A DNA stretch of 21,210 nucleotides, from NCBI GenBank assembly GCA_037176905.1, contig JBBBWG010007069.1, positions 1 through 21,210 of the forward strand, given 5' to 3'. The translations under genes and the position numbers were made by a program. Every line of letters begins with the position of its first letter. The stretch's first letter is position 1. Of the stretch, positions 1 to 10,200 are shown one piece after another. The stretch comes from Azolla pinnata (lineage: Eukaryota; Streptophyta; Polypodiopsida; Salviniales; Salviniaceae). Under the pieces are notes generated by a model, which had not been told where the DNA came from, did no database searches, and worked only from the letters and a program-made list of their open reading frames with translations.

Positions 1-71
<71 letters not shown>
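1..71. repeat. (AG)n dinucleotide microsatellite
   Basis: Uninterrupted AG repeat, about 35 units, running from the first base of the window, so its true left end is not visible. GA/CT tracts of this kind recur near 5862-5916, 5978-6037, 11465-11495 and 14464-14480. Confidence 0.98.
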
Positions 72-75
<4 letters not shown>

Positions 76-2154
76 CCAATATACTTTTCAAGTTTGTGTC
101 TTCCCATTTCATTCTCATTGTATCTATTAGTCTTTGCTCATCTTGCATATCCTCATCCGAGAGATCCTATAAGTCTACTAGTAAACTGGTTGTTATTGTC
201 AAGCACCCAATCAGATGGTCTTATTAGTCTCTCATATATCTTGCATCTTGGGTTTCAAGCAAGGTTTGGAAATCCGGGATCTGACATATTCTTGGGGTAT
301 TTCAATGTACTTGTAAACCCTTAGCAATGGTAATAACTGGACAGGTTGAGCGCATGTTTCTAAGAGCATGGTATAAAGTGGATGATTAAACCTACTGATT
401 GCCATCTGCAGGAACATTTTTTTCGTTTTTGTAACTCATTGCATGCATTAAAGGCCCTATACTTCCATCTATGAAACAGAGAAGGAGTACAATGAGATAT
501 GCAATGAGAAAATCAGAGATGATAGTTATGGAAGGGTAAAGAAATGCTGTATAAAAGAGGCTAATCGAAACTACCTTTGTTGTTGTAAGCTGATCAAGAG
601 GTAGGTAGAAGTTACAAGGTTACTTTTTATTTTCTTTGACCACTTGAAATGATACATATCTTAATTATTGTTTCCTCACCCATTGAAGAAGTTTTTAGAA
701 TATTAACTGTGTTGAAAAACTTGGAGAGAAATATACATCAACACCATGAATAGTTTTGATAGACCTTTCACTTGTTATGGTTTATTACTATCTATTGTTA
801 GGGTTTTGGGCTGAAATTTGCAAAAGAATTATGAGCCACTTCCTTTTTGAAGTTAATGCCGCTTTCCATTCCAGTTCGCTTATTTATATAGGTTTTCCCT
901 TCGGTAGACCTATATGTAACAACATGTGTTTGTTTCTTATCGCTTCGGCTTTTGCTTTTTGTTATGCTTCACTAGGGTAATTTCATTAGAGAGAGCAAAA
1001 AGTAGCAAATGCCGATCCCAGTAGTTTATTCCTTAACATGTTCTCCAATCCGATAGAAAGAACAACAAAATTTCTTGCACAAGATTGGTAACTATAAGTC
1101 CAATTGGAATCTCAAACTAATCCTGGGCTACCTCTATGCTGGACAACTCAGGCGCCAATAATGGCTTTGAACCCTTTTGATCACATATGTGTGAATTCCC
1201 TTGGTGATGCCAGTAGTGAGACCGATTCTGAGAGCAATATGTATTGAGAATGATTCGTTTCCAGTCCTGTGTTCATGGAAGAGTTAAAGGCTTCCTTAAA
1301 GTCACAAGGCCTTGCAGAATTAAGTAGCAAGTGCAAGCACTGCACCTAGTTGTTATATTGGGGCTACTGTACGTGGAATACACGTCCATCAGTTTTTGGA
1401 AGCATAAGGATCTCTGACGTACCTTCATGGGATGATTTCCTGAAACGTTAGATATATTTTCAGAAATGTTTTTAATAATACAATTTTTAATTTGAACTAG
1501 TATTTGAAAACATCAAGATACCTTTCACCACCCATTTTTACAAGATGAATATTTGTTGGTATACAAGAAAAAACGTGAATGAAAGCAAAATCAAAAGAAA
1601 CAAAAAACAAAAGATGGACCACAGGTTGGAGGCGTTGATGTGCAGAATGAATGGAAGGGATCGATGTTAGATGCCTATCCTGTCCCATCAATGAGATAAT
1701 AAATACATTATGAATTGGTTGGAAGGAGACTGTACTATCTCATGGAACCAAACAATCATCCTTAGACTCATCAAAGATGTATTTTTACTTGAAGATCTAT
1801 TGATCTTCCTCTTTTATAAATAACTGCATTACATTCTTTCATATTTGTACATGTTTGCATTGTCAGATTGTCTTTTAAGTCAGGATTCTAAGTTAACATA
1901 AGTGAGTACAGCAAAGATTCTCCTAGTATGATCACGCCTTGGTGATGCGCCAGATTTCATCTTGGGGGTGTATGAAAAATCAAGTCCACTTTCCTTCACA
2001 TTTTCTAAGAGATTTTCTCATTGAAATAACCTTCGAGGGAGGCTGGACTCTCAATATCATTCATTTCTCTTCCTTTATGGGCTATCTCTTTTCTGATTAT
2101 AGTGCTTCTAACCCTCCAAGCTGGATATAGCTTGGCATTGTGGTATAAGGACAT
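72..2154. other. AT-rich intergenic stretch, no supportable gene
   Basis: About 2.1 kb with only short open frames (under 80 codons). None of them shows a recognisable family motif or links to others through plausible splice sites. I see no RNA gene and no terminal-inverted-repeat element here. It is most simply intergenic DNA, perhaps including decayed repeats that cannot be identified by eye. Confidence 0.6.
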
Positions 2155-2328
2155 CATTCACATAGTGTTTTGCTTTATTTTTTTCTCACCACTCATTCAA
2201 TTAGTTCCATAGTTCTTGATTTCCCTTTCAATGACAAAGCTCATTCACATAGTGTTTTGCTTTATTTTTCTCTCACCAGTCATTCAATTAGTTCCATAGT
2301 GCTTGATTTTCCTTTCAATGAAAAAGCT
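2155..2328. repeat. 87-bp tandem duplication (two copies)
   Basis: Copy 1 is about 2155-2241 and copy 2 about 2242-2328. Both begin CATTCACATAGTGTTTTGC and carry TCATTCAATTAGTTCCATAG, with only a few substitutions or short-run differences. The 87-bp period equals 29 codons, so the + frame from 2170 is open through both copies (repeating the residues HSISSIVLDFPFN). No family is recognised and coding is not claimed. Confidence 0.9.
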
Positions 2329-3850
2329 CAAGCGAGGGAGATATTCCTGATATCTCACATGGATGTTTTTATTATGATAATTTAAAAGGTCTCACTATTT
2401 GAATGGTCAAAGATTATTAATCAGCATTTGGAGTTTTGGAGATATAATAAGAGTAGGATGTGATGGGAGAAATGGACATTGGTAGAAACGGAAAGACGAT
2501 CATGTCTTATCCATTTCATGGAGAATTTGATGTAGTATCATTTTCAAATATCCTAAATGGGGGAGGAAAATATAGAAGGCGTTAACTGAGATATAGTATT
2601 GATGGAACTTGTATACGAATCAAAATGTGATGCAGCAGGAGCATTATTACCTCATAAACAAAGATGGATTTAATGGCGTCGTTGTCCATTTTCTTCATGG
2701 TTCAACTACAGAAAATACGACTAATCAGAAGGTCTTGTATTATGCAGGTAAGATTGTCGATGTGCCGGCTGAAGCAGGTTCTTACAGAGAGAGCCTTGAA
2801 AGAACCTAATTTGAGGAAGAGGAGCGATATGAAGAAGCTAATCAATGCTTTGTAGATGCTACGTACGCTTTGTTCACCGTAGCGCGAGATTGGGAAGGAA
2901 GTTGATGAAGATGTATATGTTGGAGGAGAGTTGTAGGCTCCGGAAAGAGAGTATTTCGGTTGCATGTATAAGCAACCCCTAACAATTGTGTTTGTAATGA
3001 GATTGCATACAAACTGCAATAGTATAGATATTTTGAATAAGGTGCGCGATTTCGTTACAAAGACGTGGTTTTTGGGTTAAGATGGAGATTGTGTTTTTGA
3101 TATCCTCTCTTTTAGCTTTATCTTCAAAAAAAATCTCCATTGGATTTTTAATATCTCTTGGAGCTATCTTTGTGTAAATCTGGTTCTTTGTTGCATTTGA
3201 TCTTTAATGGTCGGTGCGAAGTCTTGCTGTCTCCAACTTTCTCGACCATTGTTTACTGTGTTTTTTTTATTGACCATCTGGTGGAATGCTTTTTGAGGTA
3301 ATGGCTCGATGCACGATTGTGTATTGCTTGATCTGCGGTAGTCCGAATTCGTTTCAATGCAAAAAAGTTTACTTTGTATTGAGCTCCTTTTCTTACTCAT
3401 AATCTCTTATCAAATGACTCGGAATATGGTGTTTGTAAATGAGATCGTATGCTTGTCGAGAAGGCCTCTTATTGCAGATCTACTAATGATGAAGCAATAT
3501 CAGAGAAGATTAGAGATAGTAGAATGGATTAGAGGGTGATTAACCAAGTTACCAACCTCGAGCGGATGATTGAAAATGAATCCAAGATACCATTTGTGTC
3601 ACATATCACATGTGACAGAATATTTATTACCTTAGATTATATCTCGGAAGTTGACAGGTACAGATCTGATAACACAAAGCTTAAGAGAGGCTTCACAAGT
3701 CTTAGGATGTCGTAATGAAAGGAGCTGGCTAGTCCCCTTAATATAAGCTAACTTTAGGAGAACCGATTTCTCGCTTATAATACCCTTAAAAACCACTGAA
3801 ATTAACCTTACAAAGTGGCTCCTAAGCTTAGCACCTCTGGCTATAGCCAA
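2329..3850. other. Intergenic stretch, no supportable gene
   Basis: Frames are short and broken by stops. A block around 2815-2905 reads like coding sequence for about 28 codons (acidic start, then residues such as NQCFVDATYALFTVARDW). It is closed by stops on both sides and has no recognised homology. Two similar stretches of about 20 bp (GTGTTTGTAA...GAGAT, near 2988 and 3429) hint at an old repeat. I cannot assign an element. Confidence 0.5.
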
Positions 3851-4511
3851 CTAAGCGATGAATCATTTCGAGAATGAATCATTTCGACTGGAAAAGCAAT
3901 CAGTCTACGGATCAACTAAGCGATGGGTTTACAGTTTAGGGTTTCTTTCGGGGTCTGTCAGGGCACAGTAAGTCCGACTTGTGTACATGTTTCTGGGGTT
4001 CGTGTCACGTCGATCCTCCTTTTGTGTGTTGCCCACGGGCCTCGGCTCTGGACTTTCTTGCAGTCGGCAGTTTCCGCGGATCGGTTTTCCGACAGCTCGA
4101 ATAATCAGTCGAGAATCTGGCCCCTTGCGAAGAATCTGATCTTGATCTAAATCATCGGGGACGCCGAATCTAATCGCACTCTGTTCGCCACTAAACCCTA
4201 AAACAACAACCCGTATGAGCGACGATCGAAAGTACGTGCGAAAGCGAGCGCCATGGCAAAATGATATTCGCTCCTTTCGATTCCTCCTGCGGAACGGAAG
4301 CCGGCAAAGGATCCAGAAATTTTGCACGCGTGGGCATCGATCGAGCAAAGGCGGGCGTGGGAAAAAAAAAAAAGAAAAAACAAAGAAGACACTCTCAAAC
4401 AAACCCCAACAATCTTCACCAGCATCACTGTCATCATCTGCTTCTTCTTCTTCTGCTTCTTCTTCTGTGCTTGCCTATCTTATATGCTCATTGCTCTTAA
4501 ACAGAGTGTAT
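3850..4511. other. GC-richer segment with telo-box motifs, promoter- or leader-like
   Basis: Base composition becomes richer in G and C than in the preceding 3.8 kb. AAACCCTAAAA occurs near 4194 and TTTAGGGTTT near 3935; such telo-box motifs are common in promoters and leaders of plant translation-related genes. Short direct repeats are present (CAACTAAGCGATG twice, near 3849 and 3913). A CTT-rich tract lies at about 4438-4466. Frames of 70-157 codons exist on both strands but have low-complexity translations and no recognised domain. A decayed or partial gene start is possible but not shown. Confidence 0.4.
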
Positions 4512-4540
4512 CCCTAAACCCTAAACCCTAAACCCTAAAC
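4512..4540. repeat. Interstitial telomere-like array (CCCTAAA)4
   Basis: Four perfect copies of the plant telomere heptamer CCCTAAA in tandem. A partner array of degenerate heptamers lies at 5010-5062. Arrays this short are usually interstitial telomeric repeats or telo-box promoter elements, not chromosome ends. Confidence 0.95.
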
Positions 4541-4668
4541 CGGGAGAAGTTATGGCCAAATCCCAAGGGTAAAAAGAAAAAACCCATTGAAAAGGTGACA
4601 AAACAGACCCTAATTAATAATGCCCACAGTTGCGACATAACCATTCGTAATATTATTTTAACAATGCA

Positions 4669-4960
4669 ACCATCACCATCATCATAATCATCATCATAAT
4701 GACCATCATCACCACCATCACCACCATCACCACCATCACCATGGCCACCATCACCATCATGAGCATACCCACCATAATGATCATGATCATGACCATCATG
4801 ACCATTCTCATCATGATCAAAATGATCTTCTTCTTCTTCTTCTTCTTCACCTTCACCACCACCATCGACATCATCGTCTTCTTCTTCATTCATCTTCACC
4901 TTCATCTTCATCTTCACCTCCATCACCATCATCATCACCACCACCGCCGTTGTCATGATC
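4669..4960. repeat. Imperfect (ATC/ACC/TTC)n trinucleotide tract
   Basis: About 290 bp built from CAT, CAC and TTC triplets, almost without G on the + strand. Stop codons are scarce, so most frames are open and translate to low-complexity poly-His/Ile/Thr on + and Asp/Glu/Met/Val-rich stretches on -. Long apparent frames here are a result of composition and are not annotated as genes. Confidence 0.9.
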
Positions 4961-5009
4961 ATGTTCAGTTTGTCTATTGTTTTAGTGATGTCAGATGGGG
5001 GAGATTCGT

Positions 5010-5062
5010 AAACCCTAAACCCTGAACCCCGAACCCTGAACCCTGAACCCTGAACCCTGAAC
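5010..5062. repeat. Degenerate telomere-like heptamer array (CCCTRAA)n
   Basis: About seven tandem heptamers, beginning as AAACCCTAAACCCTGAA and continuing mostly as CCCTGAA, with one CCCCGAA. It lies about 470 bp from the perfect CCCTAAA array at 4512-4540, on the other side of the trinucleotide tract. Three heptamers make 21 bp, so the - strand frame repeats a 7-residue GSGFRVQ pattern, which explains a long spurious open frame there. Confidence 0.92.
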
Positions 5063-5209
5063 TCGGAGAGGATGACGAAAAGACAGAACGAATCTGAAGA
5101 GAAAGCTCGGGGCCGATTCCAGATCCCAGATCCCAGAACCGAGCATGCCATGCATGCTAAACGCTTCTCCCCCGGCGAGGAGAAGATGCACATTCGCCTG
5201 TATATGCAC

Positions 5210-5620
5210 ACATACGTGCGTATAATTAATGCGTACATGGATATAATTGATCTATACATGCATACACACATGCAGATTGGTCTGGATATTTCATCCGGAA
5301 GGACGAACACGCGTATGGGCCACCGTATATCCACCCGTATACACGCTCAGATACATGCATATTCACCTGTATACGCATGCATACATGCACCTATATACTA
5401 TATATGCATACATACATGCATATAATTAATCTGTATACGCATACGCGCATGCATAGAATTAATCTGTATACGCATACGCACATGCATATTGATCTGTACG
5501 TGCATACACGCACATGGCACATTCATCTCGAAGGAGGAACAGGGGTATGGGGCACCGTATATCACCCCGTATACACGGACATATACGATACGCATACGTA
5601 CACGCGCTCATACATACGGC
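5210..5620. repeat. CATGCA-rich alternating purine-pyrimidine repeat region with an internal ~232-bp duplication
   Basis: Consists of variants of GTATACGCATACGCGCATGC and related strings, with several stretches of 20 or more bases of strictly alternating pyrimidine and purine (for example about 5430-5455 and 5465-5488). CATGCA, the core of the RY seed-promoter motif, occurs at least six times between 5140 and 5490. A block at about 5291-5344 (TTCATCCGGAAGGACGAAC, then GTATGGGCCACCGTATAT) reappears at 5522-5576 with about 85% identity, so the region is also duplicated at an offset near 232 bp. It lies a few hundred bases upstream of the CT-rich leader of the MAPKKK gene. Confidence 0.85.
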
Positions 5621-5861
5621 GTCTTTGTCTTTTGTCTTTATCCTTTTGTTTGTTCTTCTCCCTGCCATCGCTGCCATGGCGCTCCTTCCTTCCTTCCCCG
5701 TCGCGCTTCCCTGCTCGTCTCTGCATCCTTCGCTTTCCTGCCTCGCATTCTGACGACTACCCATCTCCCATCGCATCTCGCTTTTTGTTGGGTTCCTCTT
5801 CGTTTCCTCTCTGCGCTGCTCCTTTCCCTCTTCTCTTCTCTTCCCCGTTCGGTTCTGCAAC

Positions 5862-5883
5862 GAGAGAGAAAGAGAGAGAAAGA

Positions 5884-5916
<33 letters not shown>

Positions 5917-5974
5917 CAGAAGCAAAAGAAAGAAAAGGAAGACAAGAGGACAAGCGAGAAGAAAAGATCTGCTC

Positions 5975-6037
<63 letters not shown>
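5862..6037. repeat. (GA)n ... (CT)n inverted microsatellite pair
   Basis: A GA-rich arm at 5862-5916 (pure AG at 5889-5916) and a pure CT arm at 5978-6037 (30 units) are separated by about 61 bases. The arms are reverse complements and could fold into a stem of about 50 bp in single-stranded DNA or RNA. GA/CT tracts in plant promoters and leaders are known targets of BBR/BPC GAGA-binding factors; binding here is inference. Confidence 0.93.
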
Positions 6038-6039
<2 letters not shown>

Positions 6040-6246
6040 CCAGTCTTCCAATTGCCAGCACCTGCCCATCAAAATTTCAGGTGCTCTCCCCCCAACCCCC
6101 CCTTCCAAATTCTTTCTTTCGCACATTCTTGTCCAAAGCTAGGGTTTTTCAGGTCTGTGCTCTCTCTGTCAAATCGTACAGCGATTACATCTTGGAATTT
6201 TGCTTCCATAGTCACAGGGAAGCTCCTTCCTCGCCTGGTTTGTAAG

Positions 6247-6267
6247 ATGGAGAGCCCTAATTCCTGA
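6247..6267 (+). other. Candidate upstream ORF (6 codons plus stop)
   Basis: ATG GAG AGC CCT AAT TCC TGA, within the probable 5' leader region of the MAPKKK. If this stretch is exonic, the uORF precedes the main start. If the leader intron starts at 6081 or 6153, it is spliced out. Confidence 0.3.
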
Positions 6268-6470
6268 TCCAGGAAGTAGTTTGAAACCTAATTCTGCTGC
6301 TAGGAGTAGTTGAAACGCTCGTTCTGTTGCTAGGAGGAGTCTAAACCTTAGTTCTGTTGCTAGGAGTAGTTCAAACCCTAGTTCTGCTGCTAGGAGTAGT
6401 TCGAGCTCTAGTGCTGCTGCTGCAAGTAATTGAAACCCTAATTCTGTTGCCAGAATTAATTTGGAACTCC
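6251..6470. repeat. 30-bp tandem repeat, about 7 units
   Basis: Units begin at 6281, 6311, 6341, 6371, 6401 and 6431 with an exact 30-bp period. A diverged unit shifted by one base starts near 6251. The consensus is roughly TGAAACCCTAGTTCTGTTGC followed by TAGGAGTAGT, so each unit carries a telo-box-like AAACCCTA. Because 30 is divisible by three, the - strand frame (6510-6169) is open and encodes a repeating ten-residue ELGFxLLLAT pattern. Coding is not supported, since there is no family or splice context on that strand. Confidence 0.93.
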
Positions 6471-7055
6471 CTGTGTTGGAATCAAGCTGCTGCCCCACGA
6501 AATGACGCAATGTGGATCTCGTTTATGGACTCAGAAAGCTCCCCTCAATTTTTGATGCATAGAGCAGACGAAGATCATATAAGGCGAAACTACTCACAAA
6601 TCCGACGGAGAATCATACTCGCACATGCATGGAAGCTTCGTCCTCACATCGACTGATCAATCTGGCACATATAAAAGTGACAGTGTTTTCATTTTTATCA
6701 TGTTGGAGAGAGGAAGCATTGATCGCTTTGATAGAGAAGGAAGGAAAAACTGAAACTATCCAGAAGTGATCTCGGGGCCCAAGCTCGGTCATCTGTTCAA
6801 GTTTCAGTCTCTGATTCATACATTAAACGGAAGGTCAGACAATTAAAAAAGGAAATCTTTGCTTTGGTTTCGAATCCTTAGAAGCTTCATTTTCTCCCAT
6901 GGATGAGGAAGTCTTAGAGACCATCCTGTACTAAGTAGAGAAGAGGGAAGATTGCTTACCTTGAAGAATTCAGGGTTTGAAAGGCCGTTTCGCTTGATGA
7001 TCTCTGTGCTCTTCTCAGCACGTAGTCCTCCAAGCCACCGATTTTTGCCAAAATC

Positions 7056-7115
7056 ATGTGGATCTTCATGCGGTTCTGCCAAAACCTGGACTCTCTGTGG
7101 ACAATCTCTCGGTAA
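7056..7115 (+). other. Candidate upstream ORF (19 codons plus stop)
   Basis: An ATG at 7056 opens 19 codons (start MWIFMRFCQ) ending at TAA 7113-7115, exactly 99 bases before the MAPKKK start at 7215. It lies after the probable leader acceptor ending at 7018, so it should be in the mature transcript. It could lower translation of the main frame; this is inferred from position alone. Confidence 0.45.
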
Positions 7116-7118
7116 AAG

Positions 7119-7124
7119 ATGTAG
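7119..7124 (+). promoter_or_regulatory. AUG-UAG start-stop (minimal upstream ORF)
   Basis: ATGTAG lies between the 19-codon uORF and the main start, 90 bases before 7215. Start-stop elements of the AUG-UAA kind are known to stall ribosomes in some plant leaders, for example in boron-dependent control of NIP5;1. Activity here is inference. Confidence 0.4.
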
Positions 7125-7214
7125 TTTTCTCAAGGGGACAAGAAAGTGTGCATCTATCAAGCTCAGGATTTCAAGCTGGGTTAGGGCCCATCGTGATAAA
7201 AGCCCATTGTAGGG

Positions 7215-10200
7215 ATGCCGATGTTTCCCTCCTTCTTTAAAAGGAATAAGGACTCCAAGAAGAAAGCAAATTGTGCCAAAGTCGAAGATTCATCTCTAAG
7301 CAGCAAGACTGACGGGTCAAGCCACAGGGATGAATCACGCCATGATTCTTCTCTACATAACTCCCCGAGATTAGAAGGTAATTGGGTTACAAGGCACTCC
7401 GACAATGCTGAAGGTAATCCAAATCTATGGAAAAGCTCCAATCATCCCAGCAAGGCGAATTCTGGAGTACCACGGAATTCTCGATCACCTCGTGCTTCTC
7501 TTACAGTTTCAAGAACCCCAAGTAATCTTGATACAGTTGTGCCCCTATCACTCCATCCCAAAGCTAAGAAATCGTCAGTACAACGTAATGAAAAACTTCC
7601 TTCTCCATGGGTTCGCCCTGCAGAGAATAGGAATCCTGAAGGCAGTGCATCAGGATACCTTACAGATTCAGCTTCCAGTGATTGCTCATCGGAAAGTGGT
7701 GGCCACGAGTTTCCTTCTTCATTGAGGTGGCTTTCAGAAGTGGATGTGTTAAAGTTATACCACTCAGAGTATGTCACCTTCTTTTTGCCTTACTGTTTAC
7801 TTTGTAAGCAAAATACTTAGATTTTGTTAAAGCAGTGAATCAATTGGTAAAATGATGATTGCGCTCATTTCCTCTGAATGAACTTTTTCCTTGCACATTC
7901 TTTTTTTTTGTATCTTCGGTGAAGCCAATGAACTGCTTGACTCTTTTTTTACCCATCTTGCCAGCACTTCCTAAACTATTGTTATTTCTATTTCTCTTGC
8001 TACGTAGAGAGTCCCAACGGTTTCCTGCATATGTTTCCATGCAATCTACACCATCTCCAAGAGTTGATGGGGGAAGCCCTATTTCAGCTGTTGCTTCACA
8101 GAGGGTTGCATTCAGAAACCGACAGGCAGATGGCCGTGGACTTCACATCCACATACATGTTAATAATGGTAGTGCTTCCAACAGCACTTTTTCAAGTCCA
8201 GTTCTAAGTCCACAAAAGGTGGGCCCTTCAGAGCAACAGCCATGGCCTTGGAATCCTACAACTAGTCAATTACAACAAGCCTCTAGCCCTGCATCTGGTC
8301 ATAATTCTGGTCATAATTCGGTTTCAAGTGATCACCTGTTACAACAAAGAAGGCACAATTCTGACTTGAGTCCGATCTCACAAAGCCGAGCAGTCTCTCC
8401 ACGGCATCATTTATCTAATGGAATGGGATATGAATCATCATCATGGACAGATGCACGTCCATTGCCCCGCCCACCTACATCGGGTACAAATACTGCTTCG
8501 CCTTCAGCCCCTCTTTCACCACGCTCATCCCCGTCACAACTCTGGAGTTCAAATGAGATAGGTAACTCTGCCGGAAAATGGCAGAAGGGACGCTTGCTAG
8601 GAAGTGGCTCTTTTGGCAAAGTCTACAAAGGAATCCATAGGTGATAATTGTGTGATTGTTGATGCTGGACAAGTCAGATGTCTTGTGCCACAAACTGTTA
8701 ATGGTAAAACTTTCAAATTTCCTGCAGTGAAACGGGAGAATTTTGTGCTATAAAAGAAGTGGAGTTGATTGGAGATGATTTGAGGTCAAAAGAATCAGTC
8801 AAGCAATTAACCCAGGTAAGTGGGGTCTCGATGGCTGGAGATAATCGTTATGATAACCCCTTCCATAGCATTTTTTCTGTGTGGCAATGCTCATTGCGAA
8901 TGTATATCTGTGTTTATAATGTCACTGACAGGAGATTGCATCACTGAGTTCTCTACGCCATCCCAATATTGTACAATATAAAGGGAGTGAGATGGTAGTG
9001 TTTTTTTTACTTCTGATTTTATTTCCTTAGCTTCACCATGTTTCTTTCGGTATCCTTTTAATTCGATGTATTTCTTTCTCTTAGATTGGAAGAAGTTTGT
9101 ACATATACTTGGAACTTGTTTCTGGAGGGTCAATATACAAACTCTATCAAGAATTCGAGAGATTTGAAGAGTCCGTTATACGTCGCTATACTCGTCAGAT
9201 CCTGCAGGGACTTCATTTTCTGCACAGCAACAACACAGTTCATAGGTAAATAAGAGTTTAATTTATGCTGAATAAGACGTTACAATGTGTGTCATTCCAA
9301 TTGCTGATATGTCAGTCAGCTTTCACCTATTTCATTGATAGTTCAGCTGAGGTGTTTACAGTATGAACTAAGACGGAATCGTTGAATATATTGTTTGGCC
9401 TCAATAATGAAAAACGATGTGAATAGCCGAATATCTTACACTGTGATCTCTCTATTTCTCTCTGCCTATGTTTCTGGAGTGATTTTTCAAGTATAACTCA
9501 CTCATATATATTAGTCATACATTTCATGCCTGTAAACCATTGTTGGATTCCTTCTACGGTTCACTACGTCCCTACTTCTAATGATGTTTTTGTCTCCTTT
9601 CATGGCCTTTGGTAGATCTTACATGCTTCTTTCTTTGTTCTCTCTCTCCCTCTCTCCTTTTTTTATGGAGCTTACTATATTCGTTGATGCAAACAGGGAT
9701 ATCAAGGGGGCAAATATTCTAGTGGACCAAGAGGGGACCGTAAAATTGGCTGACTTTGGCATGGCAAAACATGTAAACTCTGTTCTCTATTATGTTATTC
9801 TTCATGAAAATTGATGGCATCAATTTAAGCATAGCAACCTCCTTCATTGATTGTTGCATGCATTATGTTATATCCTTTCCATAGAAGATTTGAATTTCAT
9901 ATGGAGCATAGGTTATTGAATGAAACTGTAATAGATATTTGAGTTCATTTGATCGTGATCATGAATGGACTGTTCATTGCAGATAAAAGATCGAGGAGCC
10001 CCTTTATCTTTTAAAGGCAGTCCTTATTGGATGGCTCCGGAGGTATAGATAAATCTGAATATATTCGGTACAACTGCCTGGTTGTCTGTAATCCATTATG
10101 TCTTGATTGCTTTGCAGTATGCTTTTTGCATTCAAATGATGAATCCATTTTTACTTTGAGCTATGTTCGTACATTTTCAATACGTTTTTACATCTTTGGC

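Larger units (their letters stand above)
5640..7214 (+). promoter_or_regulatory. Probable promoter-proximal region and 5' leader of the MAPKKK gene
   Basis: CT-rich DNA starts near 5640 and resembles plant transcript leaders. Possible leader-intron donors are CAG|GTGCTC (after 6080) and CAG|GTCTGT (after 6152). A good acceptor, TTCTCAG (ending 7018), lies upstream of the coding start at 7215. The transcription start and the leader intron are inferred. No TATA box is placed with confidence. The region also contains the GA/CT arms, the 30-bp repeat and the upstream AUGs listed separately. The span 6470-7018 holds no other feature that I can support. Confidence 0.45.

Noticed and set aside
2155-2328. 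Direct repeats as long terminal repeats of a retrotransposon
   Set aside because: The copies are adjacent with no internal region, and show no primer-binding site or polypurine tract, so a plain tandem duplication fits.
2609-2905. Possible fragment of a protein or retroelement (frames near 2609-2905)
   Set aside because: Short frames with stops between them. I could not match any reverse transcriptase, integrase or other domain, so no pseudogene is called.
3929-4402. 157-codon - strand frame in the GC-richer segment
   Set aside because: No recognised domain. It overlaps other frames on both strands, and the N-terminal part is the reverse of a poly-A/G tract.
4528-5334. 268-codon - strand open frame rich in Asp, Glu and His, possibly a metal-binding protein
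   Set aside because: It is the reverse complement of the trinucleotide tract plus telomere-like heptamers. Several frames are open at once, the translation is purely compositional, and there is no splice or family support.
5377-6267. 296-codon + strand frame ending in the MAPKKK leader
   Set aside because: It runs through CATAC repeats and GA/CT microsatellites, giving Tyr-His-Thr and Ser-Leu runs. The opposite strand is equally open, so this reflects low complexity.
7001-7240. Open + frame (offset from the MAPKKK frame) overlapping the MAPKKK start by 26 bases, with protein-like residues
   Set aside because: It has no ATG in the frame and begins right after a stop at 6998-7000. The acceptor at 7018 falls inside it and no upstream exon can be joined convincingly. 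A frameshifted or non-AUG peptide cannot be shown.
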